From the NCBI GenBank assembly GCA_013336205.1, contig JAAXUD010000083.1:1-8650 (forward strand): a stretch of 8,650 nucleotides of DNA. Reading direction: 5' to 3'. Origin of the DNA: Lentimicrobium sp. Its GTDB lineage: Bacteria; Bacteroidota; Bacteroidia; Bacteroidales; Lentimicrobiaceae. This document shows positions 1-5,904 of this stretch, piece after piece; positions within the stretch are counted from its first letter, which is position 1; the number at the start of each line of letters is the position of its first letter. A model generated the notes under the pieces. That model had not been told where the DNA came from. It made no database searches and saw nothing but the letters and a program-made list of their open reading frames with translations. The translations under genes and the position numbers were made by a program.

Positions 1-1176
1 ATAACCTCCTGATGCAGCATAATCCCCCATAGAGGCAACTACCGGTTTGGCTTCACGGGCCAGTTTGATCTCCCGCAGGATTACATCTGAAGCAAGTGCA
101 CTTCCTCCCGGAGAGTTGATTCTGAATACAATAGCCTTTACACTCTCATCAAGTCTTGCTTTTCTGATCGCCTTGGAAATGCGCTCTGAACCGATTGACT
201 CATCTGTGCCATCACCACCACCTATTTCTCCGGCAGCATAAATAACTGCGATTTTATCTTTAGAGCGTTTCTTTGAGCTGGCAACCGGAACTTCCTTGTA
301 ACTCTCCAGACTGACAAACTCAACTTTGTCAGCTTTGTCAATCTTCAGTTTTTCCTTCAGTATGTCCAACAACTGGTCTTTGTATGTGATCTTATCAGCT
401 AACTTATATTTTACTGCATCATCGGCTGTCTGAATCATTAACGAATCGGCATAAACCTGAAGTTGGACCGGATCAATTTTTCTGGCCTGGCTTATTCCAC
501 TTGAAAGATGCTGCCAGATTGCATTTACATAAGTGAGGGTTTGTTCTTTGTTTGCCTCACTCATTTTATCGCCTATCAATGGCTCAATGGCGCTCTTGTA
601 TTTTCCATGCCTTATGATCTGGGCGTTAACGTCAAGTTTATCGAGAAGTCCTTTAATAAAAACTACACCACCGGTAAGCCCTTTAAAATCAATGCTTCCT
701 TCCGGATTAACGCAGATAATATCAGCCGTAGTAGCCAGATAATAAGCTTTTTGTGAGTAGGTTTCTCCGTAAGCAATGATGAATTTCTTAGATTCTTTGA
801 ATTTCAGTATCGCATCACGTATTTCTTCAAGTGTCGCCATCCCGGAAGGAATATCACTAAGATCCAATAGAATGCCACTGATATTTTCGTCTTCCGCTGC
901 TTGCTTTATTAAATCCATGGTTTCAAGCAGACCGGGAGTTGTAGTTGTAGAAAAAAATGACGATTGGCTGAATTTGATCGGGCCGGCCGGGCTTCGTTCA
1001 GGGATTGCTTCATCAAATTTGAGATGAAGTACTGTTTTGGGTTTAATACTAACTTCTTCTTGGCCGGCAAATGAAATTGCTGAAGCAATTATTATCATCG
1101 CAATAAAGAAGAAAAGAATGGATGTCAGAATAAATCCTGCCATGGAGGCAAGCATGAATTTAAAAAACTGTCTCAT
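1..1176 (-). CDS. sppA: Signal peptide peptidase SppA, 67K type (partial, C-terminus outside the window)
   Basis: Membrane-anchored serine protease that degrades signal peptides left in the membrane after secretion. The frame is open from the ATG at 1176 to the window edge (392 codons), with no frameshift when translated by hand. Residues about 9-36 form one N-terminal membrane helix after a short MRQFFKF start. The first ClpP-like half contains YYLATTAD and then HGKYKSAIEP, where Lys194 matches the general-base lysine of E. coli SppA (K209). The second half has RINSPGGSALASDVI and ends in SMGDYAASGGY, where Ser389 matches the nucleophile (S409). The Lys-Ser spacing is 195 residues, close to the 200 in E. 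coli. Full-length homologues have roughly 580-620 residues, so about 200 are missing only because the window ends. A TAnnTTTG promoter box lies 31 nt upstream of the start. The gene is divergent from folK. Identification is firm. Confidence 0.96.
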   Translation of the reverse strand, partial: MRQFFKFMLASMAGFILTSILFFFIAMIIIASAISFAGQEEVSIKPKTVLHLKFDEAIPERSPAGPIKFSQSSFFSTTTTPGLLETMDLIKQAAEDENISGILLDLSDIPSGMATLEEIRDAILKFKESKKFIIAYGETYSQKAYYLATTADIICVNPEGSIDFKGLTGGVVFIKGLLDKLDVNAQIIRHGKYKSAIEPLIGDKMSEANKEQTLTYVNAIWQHLSSGISQARKIDPVQLQVYADSLMIQTADDAVKYKLADKITYKDQLLDILKEKLKIDKADKVEFVSLESYKEVPVASSKKRSKDKIAVIYAAGEIGGGDGTDESIGSERISKAIRKARLDESVKAIVFRINSPGGSALASDVILREIKLAREAKPVVASMGDYAASGGY

Positions 1177-1206
1177 GTTTATGTGGGTTGTGGTTGATAT
1201 TTTATT

Positions 1207-1214
1207 CAAAGATA
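1207..1214 (-). promoter_or_regulatory. Bacteroidota -7 promoter box for sppA
   Basis: On the minus strand the sequence reads TATCTTTG, an exact match to the Bacteroidota sigma-A -7 consensus TAnnTTTG. It would put the transcript start near 1200, about 24 nt before the sppA ATG. The nearest TTG upstream (minus strand, 1242-1244) is 27 nt away, longer than the usual -33 spacing, so the second element is weak or absent. Confidence 0.5.
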
Positions 1215-1493
1215 AAGTATTGCACTTAATGTTAATTTAATCAATTAATAATTCTGACTATTTTGAAAGAAAACACGGTTGACCGGATTTGCTTCCGATT
1301 GTAGTAATGTGTCTGACGCCTGTTTTGTGAATTTGTTACAAAAAAAGAAGTTTATGCTGATAAACGCAAGAAACAAGGTTAAGCACCGTTCAACAATTGC
1401 GCAGTATCAATCTGTTTCGCTTTTTTGAGGTATTTTCTGACGGGTAGTTTTTAAAAAGTCATGTCGTGTATTATTTCATTATTGAACATGTTC

Positions 1494-1528
1494 TTTGCTT
1501 ATATTTCGCTTAAAGCTGATTACTTTTG
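1494..1528 (+). promoter_or_regulatory. Promoter of folK-dNK operon (-33 TTTG, -7 TACTTTTG)
   Basis: TACTTTTG at 1521-1528 fits the Bacteroidota -7 box TAnnTTTG exactly, and a TTTG at 1494-1497 lies 23 nt upstream as a possible -33 element. Transcription would begin near 1534, giving a very short leader of about 14 nt before the ATG at 1548. This is the best two-part promoter match in the window. Confidence 0.55.
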
Positions 1529-1547
1529 CAGATTATAATTTTTATTG

Positions 1548-2060
1548 ATGAAGGACCTCTATTTGATTCTTGGTAGCAACCTTGGCGATCGTTTGGTAAA
1601 TCTAAAGCTTGCCATTGACTTAATTATTAGTGAAATAGGCGCTATTGAGCTCGCTTCCGGTTTATATGAAACTGAGCCCTGGGGCAATAGCAATCAGGAA
1701 ATGTTTCTTAATCAGGTGGTTAAATTGAGGAGTACTATGGTTCCAGCCGATTTATTGGAAAAGATTCTGATGCTTGAGCATAAGCTGGGGCGCATGCGCA
1801 ATGGAGCACCAAATTCCGCCAGGACAATTGATATTGATATTTTGTTTTACGGGAATATGGTAGTTAAATCCGAGAGTCTTATTATTCCGCACCCCCGGCT
1901 TCATTTAAGGAAATTTGTTTTGATTCCGCTCAATGAGATTTCACCGGAGTTTATTCATCCTGTACTGGGCGAAAGTATCGGTCACCTGCTTAAGGTTTGT
2001 CCCGATAAACTGGATGTCAGAATCTATGACCCTGTATTAAACTCAGGCTATGCATTATAA
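1548..2060 (+). CDS. folK: 2-amino-4-hydroxy-6-hydroxymethyldihydropteridine diphosphokinase (HPPK)
   Basis: Transfers pyrophosphate from ATP to 6-hydroxymethyl-7,8-dihydropterin, the step before dihydropteroate synthase in cytosolic folate synthesis. The 170-residue protein opens with the family motif YLILGSNLGDR (residues 5-15), has YETEPWG (40-46), the catalytic block GRMRNGAPNSARTIDIDIL (81-99), and the C-terminal IPHPRLHLRKFVLIPLNE (113-130). Numbering matches E. coli HPPK: R82, R84, R92 and the two magnesium-binding aspartates D95 and D97 are all present, whereas E. coli R88 and W89 are replaced by Pro and Asn. I chose the ATG at 1548; a TTG directly before it (1545) would add one residue but is a less likely start. 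The gene overlaps the next by 11 nt, so the two are probably cotranscribed and translationally coupled. Confidence 0.95.
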   Translation: MKDLYLILGSNLGDRLVNLKLAIDLIISEIGAIELASGLYETEPWGNSNQEMFLNQVVKLRSTMVPADLLEKILMLEHKLGRMRNGAPNSARTIDIDILFYGNMVVKSESLIIPHPRLHLRKFVLIPLNEISPEFIHPVLGESIGHLLKVCPDKLDVRIYDPVLNSGYAL

Positions 2061-2682
2061 TTATATCGCAATTGAAGGAACAATCGGGGCAGGAAAAACT
2101 TCCCTGGCTACTAGGCTTTCACATGAATTCAATACCAGGTTGATTCTGGAACAATTTGAAGATAATGATTTTCTACCCAAGTTTTATAAAGACCCTTCAA
2201 AGTATGCGTTCCCCCTCGAACTTTCATTTCTTGCCGCCCGTTTTCAGCAATTAAGGGATGAGTTATCGGTTAACGACCTTTTTCGCCCAATTACCATTTC
2301 GGATTATTTTATAAATAAATCGCTGATTTTTGCGCGCAAGACCCTGGCAGATGACGAATACGCCCTTTATTCCAGGCTTTTCAATATTATTAACCTTTCA
2401 TTACCCCGTCCCGACCTGCTTGTTTATCTGTATGTTTCGGTTGAACGTCTGAAGTCCAATATTATTAAGCGTGGGCGTCCTTATGAGCAGGATATTGAAC
2501 ATGAGTATCTTGAAAAAATTCAAAGTGGCTATTTTGATTATATCAGGCAGCAAACCGATATGCGTATCTTAATAATTGATATGAATGAAATGGATTTTGT
2601 TAATATTCCCAATCATTATAAATTGTTAAAGGAGCTGATTCTGAGGCAATACCCGATTGGTTTGCACACAGTGAAGCCTTAA
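2050..2682 (+). CDS. Deoxynucleoside kinase (dAK/dGK-like family)
   Basis: Phosphorylates deoxyribonucleosides with ATP in the cytosolic salvage pathway. The 210-residue protein has the length of bacterial dNKs. Visible motifs: the P-loop GTIGAGKT (residues 10-17), LEQFEDNDFLPKFYKDP (33-49) with the probable catalytic glutamate E34, FPLELSFLAARFQQ (54-67) in the substrate-binding helix, SDYF (84-87) in place of the usual E/DRS-like motif, and the LID arginines in KRGRPYEQD (140-148). The position that holds a base-contacting Gln in dCK/dGK appears to be Glu57. Substrate preference (dAdo/dGuo versus pyrimidines) cannot be read from the sequence. The ATG lies inside the end of folK (11-nt overlap), which suggests coupled translation. 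The gene is followed by a 177-nt gap without a clear terminator. Family assignment is firm, substrate is not. Confidence 0.9.
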   Translation: MHYNYIAIEGTIGAGKTSLATRLSHEFNTRLILEQFEDNDFLPKFYKDPSKYAFPLELSFLAARFQQLRDELSVNDLFRPITISDYFINKSLIFARKTLADDEYALYSRLFNIINLSLPRPDLLVYLYVSVERLKSNIIKRGRPYEQDIEHEYLEKIQSGYFDYIRQQTDMRILIIDMNEMDFVNIPNHYKLLKELILRQYPIGLHTVKP

Positions 2683-2859
2683 CAGCTTTAATGGATTTTT
2701 TCTGTAGTATGTGCTGCCTGAACCTCCGATTTTTAAACTATATTTGAAAGGTTTTTAAAAATCCTGATTTTGGATTTCATCTGCTCATTTAATATGCATG
2801 CAGAAAACTTGTTTTAAGGCATTTGCATATATTATTCATTTGTAACACGTTTTGCAAAA

Positions 2860-3762
2860 ATGTATTTATATTTTATATTGGCTTTAGCACTGGTGGCCAC
2901 GCTGGCTTTCGTTATTTATTATGTTAAACTGGTACGCCAGAAAACAAGAATGATCGCCTTGCTGAGTGAGCAAAATAAATCTATTATCAAAGCACAGAAG
3001 GAACTTCGGATTGCAAAGGATAAGGCAGAAGAGTCTGACAAATTGAAGTCTGCATTTCTTGCCAATATGTCGCATGAGATAAGGACCCCGCTTAATGCAA
3101 TTATGGGCTTTTCATCTTTGATACTCGATGCGGAAATTGACAAAGAAGAGCGCGCACAGTTCCTGAATGTAATTCATAACAACAGTGCCCGCTTGCTTAG
3201 TCTGATGGACGAAATATTTGATATAGCGCAAATCGAATCAGGGTTGATGTCAATGCATCATGAGCCTTGTCTTGTAAACGAATTACTTACAAGTGTGGTA
3301 ACATTTTTTAATCTTGAGAAAAGTGTGACCGGCAAGGATGATATTCAGATTCGCATGCGTAAAGCAAATAAGGATAATAGCTTTATGATTTATACTGATA
3401 CTAAAAAACTCAGGCAAACCTTGTTCAATCTTGTTGAAAATGCACTAAAGTATACCAAGGAAGGCAGTATTGAAATTGGATATCAGTTAAAGGACAATGC
3501 AATGGTTGAATTTTACGTGCGGGATACCGGAATTGGTTTCCCGCAAGAGCGACTGGACGTATTATTTCAAAGATTCAGACAGGCCGATGATAGTTCTACA
3601 CGTGAGTACGGAGGAATAGGACTGGGGCTGACGTTGTCGCTTAAATTTGTTGAACTTTTCGGTGGTGAAATGAGAGCCGAATCCAAAGAGGGGCAAGGCT
3701 CTGTTTTTTATGTTTCTTTACCCTACAATAATCAGCAGGTAGTTGAAGAAACTTCAGCTTAA
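2860..3762 (+). CDS. Short membrane-anchored sensor histidine kinase (HisKA-HATPase)
   Basis: Autophosphorylating histidine kinase of a two-component pathway, anchored in the inner membrane. Layout of the 300 residues: one N-terminal hydrophobic segment (about 2-23), a charged coiled-coil linker rich in Lys, Glu and Gln (about 27-65), the HisKA dimerisation domain with H-box SHEIRTPLNAI and phospho-acceptor His72, then an HATPase_c domain with N-box NLVENALKYT (190-199), G1 box DTGIGF (222-227), F box FQRFRQAD (236-243) and G2 box GGIGLGL (251-257). All catalytic boxes are intact. There is no periplasmic, PAS, GAF or TPR sensor domain and no receiver domain, and no response regulator gene lies in the window. 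The frame upstream is closed by a TAA at 2815 with no earlier ATG, so the short N-terminus is not a start-choice error. It could be an orphan phosphodonor, or the remnant of a longer sensor kinase. Confidence 0.93.
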   Translation: MYLYFILALALVATLAFVIYYVKLVRQKTRMIALLSEQNKSIIKAQKELRIAKDKAEESDKLKSAFLANMSHEIRTPLNAIMGFSSLILDAEIDKEERAQFLNVIHNNSARLLSLMDEIFDIAQIESGLMSMHHEPCLVNELLTSVVTFFNLEKSVTGKDDIQIRMRKANKDNSFMIYTDTKKLRQTLFNLVENALKYTKEGSIEIGYQLKDNAMVEFYVRDTGIGFPQERLDVLFQRFRQADDSSTREYGGIGLGLTLSLKFVELFGGEMRAESKEGQGSVFYVSLPYNNQQVVEETSA

Positions 3763-3763
3763 T

Positions 3764-3793
3764 ATAAAAAGCCACCGGAAAGTGGCTTTTTAT
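3764..3793. terminator. Bidirectional intrinsic terminator between the kinase and sigma-factor genes
   Basis: A 12-bp perfect stem (ATAAAAAGCCAC paired with GTGGCTTTTTAT) encloses the 6-nt loop CGGAAA. The A-run on one side and T-run on the other give a T-tract in both directions. It starts 2 nt after the kinase stop and lies 19 nt beyond the stop of the convergent sigma-factor gene, so it can end both transcripts. Confidence 0.88.
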
Positions 3794-3812
3794 GTAACTG
3801 GGAAAAAAACTG

Positions 3813-4319
3813 TTAGCTTTGAAACTCTTTTAACGACTCCATTAGTTTCTTGCGGGTAAAGAAAATTCTGCTTTTAACAGTGCCGATAGAAAGATTCAGA
3901 TTTTCTGCAATTTCTTTGTATTTATAGCCTTCTGTGTGCATCTCGAAAGGCATACGCTGATCTTCTTCCAGTCTTGAAATGCCTGCCCTGATTTCTTTTG
4001 TTGATAACTCCGATTCAGGTGAAACAAAATCTGACTTGCGTGGAATATTGAGATAATACAAGTCCTCTGTATTATCCACTATGGTATTGGCCTTTTGGTT
4101 TCTACGATAGTTGTTTATGAAGGTATTTTTCATAATGGTATAAGTCCAGGCTTTCAGATTTGTATCATCAGCAAACTTGTCTCTGTGGGTAAGGGCCTTG
4201 AGGTAAGTATCCTGAATCAGGTCTTTGGCTTCTTCCCTGTCGTTAGTTAATGTGTTGGCAAAATATGAAAGATTGTCGTGAAGACTTATTAACCTGTGAT
4301 TAAATTCTATTGCTGTCAT
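3813..4319 (-). CDS. ECF-type RNA polymerase sigma factor
   Basis: Alternative sigma factor that directs core RNA polymerase to a specific promoter set. The 168-residue protein contains only regions 2 and 4, as usual for group 4 (ECF) factors. Region 2 spans about residues 10-75, with LTNDREEAKDLIQDTYLKAL (24-43) and the -10 recognition part KAWTYTIMKNTFINNYRR (56-73). An acidic linker follows (about 80-108). Region 4 spans about 112-162, with helix-turn-helix YKYKEIAENLNLSIGTVKSR (132-151). The start is secure: an in-frame TAA lies two codons before the ATG, and a -7 box lies 34 nt upstream. No anti-sigma factor gene is next to it, so its control is unknown; the nearest regulator is the MerR-B12 gene 522 bp away on the same strand. 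Family certain, regulon unknown. Confidence 0.93.
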   Translation of the reverse strand: MTAIEFNHRLISLHDNLSYFANTLTNDREEAKDLIQDTYLKALTHRDKFADDTNLKAWTYTIMKNTFINNYRRNQKANTIVDNTEDLYYLNIPRKSDFVSPESELSTKEIRAGISRLEEDQRMPFEMHTEGYKYKEIAENLNLSIGTVKSRIFFTRKKLMESLKEFQS

Positions 4320-4353
4320 GGTTTTTTAATTTTGGTTGTTGCAACTTGTTTAA

Positions 4354-4361
4354 CAAATATA
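4354..4361 (-). promoter_or_regulatory. Bacteroidota -7 promoter box for the sigma-factor gene
   Basis: The minus strand reads TATATTTG, an exact TAnnTTTG match, 34 nt before the ATG at 4319. The predicted transcript start is near 4347. The 8-bp perfect palindrome GTTGCAAC (4338-4345) lies just downstream of that point and could be an operator, though 8 bp can occur by chance. No TTTG is found at the expected -33 distance. Confidence 0.45.
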
Positions 4362-4537
4362 GTGCAGAATTAAACAAGAAATGGATATTTTATGCAAAAA
4401 TAATATAAAAAATAGAACAAATTTTTTTGTAGATACTTAATAGATTGAATAACAGGCTTGTGCGATTCTATTTAGAATGGGTATAGAATGTTAAATTAAT
4501 GTAATATTAATGTTAAACAAAATATTTACACAAATCG

Positions 4538-4574
4538 ATACCATAACGGGACATGGCCTGTCCCATTATGGTAT
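4538..4574. repeat. 37-bp palindrome (16-bp arms, 5-nt loop)
   Basis: The arms ATACCATAACGGGACA and TGTCCCATTATGGTAT are complementary at 15 of 16 positions around the loop TGGCC. There is no T-tract on either side, so it does not look like a standard terminator. The loop and its 5' flank (CATGGCC, 4552-4558) are also complementary to GGCCATG at 4580-4586, allowing a competing fold. It could be an RNA structure, a binding site for a dimeric protein, or a remnant of a small repeat element; the sequence does not decide between these. Confidence 0.75.
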
Positions 4575-4784
4575 AGTAAGGCCATGGAACTTTTAGATAT
4601 ATACAAGATCTCTGATAATAAGGTGTTTAAATTTAAATTTGTATGTTGTGATATCCTTAAAAATGGCCCAAAATGGGATAATAATTCATTAAAAAGTGGT
4701 AGTAAGTTTTTAAATTATTTTATAAAAATCACTAATTGATTGATTCTGATAATTTTAATATTGTTTAACACCATGGACTGAAAT

Positions 4785-4807
4785 AAAAAAATCACCTTTC
4801 ATAAGGT
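4785..4807 (-). terminator. Probable intrinsic terminator of the MerR-B12 gene
   Basis: Read on the minus strand, ACCTT-ATGA-AAGGT forms a 5-bp hairpin followed after two bases by seven T. It begins about 35 nt after the stop codon of the regulator gene. The stem is short, so efficiency may be modest, but its position and T-tract fit. Confidence 0.55.
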
Positions 4808-4841
4808 CAATCCATTGATTAATATCAAGGCAGATTTTTAA

Positions 4842-5756
4842 TTATTTTTCAGATACAATAGATTTCATTTCAGCAAGGAAATCATTTGGCAAGCCGGCCA
4901 TCTTTACATTGGCTGGTAACTCAATTTTATGCTCATGCGTTTGATAACCGCTTAAATAGATGACTTTATCAGCGAATGAAGCTGACAACTGGTGTATGTA
5001 TTCTGAGTATTTTTTTGCTGTAAGCGGGGTTGTTATTGAGGTAAACAGAAAATCGACTTTTTGTTTCTGCGTAACTTCCTGTAAGTCTTCAAATGGGACT
5101 GACTGACCAAGATAAATGACTTTCATGCCGGCCTTTTTTACCAGGTAGCTGTAAAAGAGAATTCCAAGCTCATGCCATTCGTTGGATGGAAGAAAAATCA
5201 GAAATGATTTTGAATCCGGCTTACTATTGCCGGATTGTCCGTCTATTGCAATTATGAGTTTTTGCCTGATCAGATTTGATACAAAATGCTCCTGGGCCGG
5301 ATAAATTGTTCCAATCTGCCATAAGATGCCTATTTTTTCAAAGAAAGGATACAAAACCCTGGTAACGGTATCATCAAAGCCGATTTTGATGACAGATGTT
5401 GAAAGAACCCGCTCAAATCTTTGTTCATCGAGCTCAATCATGGCAATGATCATTTGCTCAATATGATTATCAGAGTCGTGTGAAGTCTCTGATATATCCA
5501 TAATACGTTCATTGATTTCATCATTGTTCATAGTAACAATGTTAGAAATCTTTAGTCCGTTCCGATTGAGAATAGAGACGTTTAAAAGTCTTTTAAGGTC
5601 ATTGTCTGAATAATACCTGATATTGGTTGAAGTTCTTTCCGGTTCTATCAACTGATATCTTTTCTCCCAAATCCGGATAGTGTGAGCTTTTATGCCTGTT
5701 AGCTGTTCAAGATCTTTAATTGAGTATTGAATCATGGGCTTTGATGTGTAAAACAT
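4842..5756 (-). CDS. MerR-family regulator with cobalamin-binding domain (CarH/LitR-like)
   Basis: Cytosolic DNA-binding regulator of the class that uses vitamin B12 as a cofactor; characterised CarH proteins bind adenosylcobalamin, repress their target promoter in the dark and release it in light. The 304 residues divide into a MerR winged helix-turn-helix (about 11-75: YSIKDLEQLTGIKAHTIRIW, then EKRYQLIEPER), a helical bundle (about 95-170) and a Rossmann-type B12 domain (about 183-300). The bundle has W146-x9-E156-H157, the CarH signature near the upper cobalamin face. The B12 domain has E193-W-H195-E-L-G198, matching ExHxxG with His195 as predicted lower axial ligand. Both sets of cofactor residues are intact, unlike apo-type relatives. 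The ATG at 5756 follows an A-rich stretch; Met8 (5735) is an alternative and places the start closer to the conserved YSIKDLE. The gene follows alaS after 148 bp on the same strand. Domain assignment is firm; light sensing is inferred. Confidence 0.93.
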   Translation of the reverse strand: MFYTSKPMIQYSIKDLEQLTGIKAHTIRIWEKRYQLIEPERTSTNIRYYSDNDLKRLLNVSILNRNGLKISNIVTMNNDEINERIMDISETSHDSDNHIEQMIIAMIELDEQRFERVLSTSVIKIGFDDTVTRVLYPFFEKIGILWQIGTIYPAQEHFVSNLIRQKLIIAIDGQSGNSKPDSKSFLIFLPSNEWHELGILFYSYLVKKAGMKVIYLGQSVPFEDLQEVTQKQKVDFLFTSITTPLTAKKYSEYIHQLSASFADKVIYLSGYQTHEHKIELPANVKMAGLPNDFLAEMKSIVSEK

Positions 5757-5778
5757 ATTGTTTAATCTTTTGTATCAC

Positions 5779-5793
5779 GACTTATAACAAGTC
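5779..5793. promoter_or_regulatory. Candidate operator (inverted repeat) upstream of the MerR gene
   Basis: GACTT-ATAAC-AAGTC is a 5-bp perfect inverted repeat, 22 bp upstream of the MerR ATG. A weak -7 box (CATCTTTG on the minus strand, 5812-5819; 7 of 8 matches overall to TAnnTTTG) lies beyond it. MerR proteins often control their own gene through such sites. The repeat is short, so this is tentative. Confidence 0.25.
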
Positions 5794-5821
5794 AGTAATT
5801 AAAAAGTTTTACAAAGATGCA

Positions 5822-5851
5822 CTGAAAATGCAATTATTATATCATTTTCAG
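5822..5851. repeat. 9-bp inverted repeat between alaS and the MerR gene
   Basis: CTGAAAATG and CATTTTCAG are perfect complements around a 12-nt AT-only-but-one loop. It lies 54 nt after the alaS stop. It may weakly end alaS transcripts, although no proper T-tract follows, or it may be part of the MerR control region. Confidence 0.4.
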
Positions 5852-5904
5852 GCATTACACCTAAAACAAAGGGAAAATTCAATATATGTTGCTGTTTAAT
5901 TAAA

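Larger units (their letters stand above)
1177..1544. other. Divergent intergenic region between sppA and folK
   Basis: This 368-bp gap holds the promoter boxes of the two divergent genes at its ends. The middle (about 1250-1490) shows no gene that I can support: the only neat reading frame is a 24-codon one from 1354, too short and without any recognisable motif. A small perfect hairpin, GTTTAT-GCTG-ATAAAC, lies at 1350-1365 just after a run of A, but has no T-tract and no obvious role. Nothing resembles a tRNA or a riboswitch. Confidence 0.6.
4320..4841. other. 522-bp AT-rich intergenic region with short repeats
   Basis: No gene can be supported here. From the sigma-factor side it holds the sigma promoter; an inverted pair ATTCTA/TAGAAT (4465-4478) with a third TAGAAT at 4484-4489; a direct repeat ATTAATGT at 4495-4502 and 4506-4513; the 37-bp palindrome at 4538-4574; a 51-codon plus-strand frame (4584-4739) of uncertain reality; and the terminator of the MerR gene (4785-4807). 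The gap is long for the distance between two same-strand genes in this window and is poorer in G+C than the genes, apart from the palindrome. Confidence 0.6.

Noticed and set aside
47..1240. Plus-strand frames of 60-83 codons opposite sppA
   Set aside because: The minus strand encodes an unbroken, motif-complete SppA over this whole stretch; the plus-strand frames are its shadows.
1354..1428. 24-codon frame between sppA and folK
   Set aside because: Too short, no homology recognised, no good ribosome binding context distinguishable from the A-rich background.
2739..2746. TATATTTG as a promoter for the histidine kinase
   Set aside because: An exact TAnnTTTG match, but 113 nt before the start codon, in AT-rich DNA and without a -33 element; not enough to call.
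2683..2859. Lost sensor or TPR domain coding sequence upstream of the kinase
   Set aside because: The in-frame stop at 2815 and the absence of any protein-like extension argue that nothing recognisable of such a domain remains.
4538..4574. The palindrome as an intrinsic terminator
   Set aside because: No T-tract on either strand, and it is about 270 bp from the end of the MerR gene, which has a nearer terminator candidate at 4785-4807.
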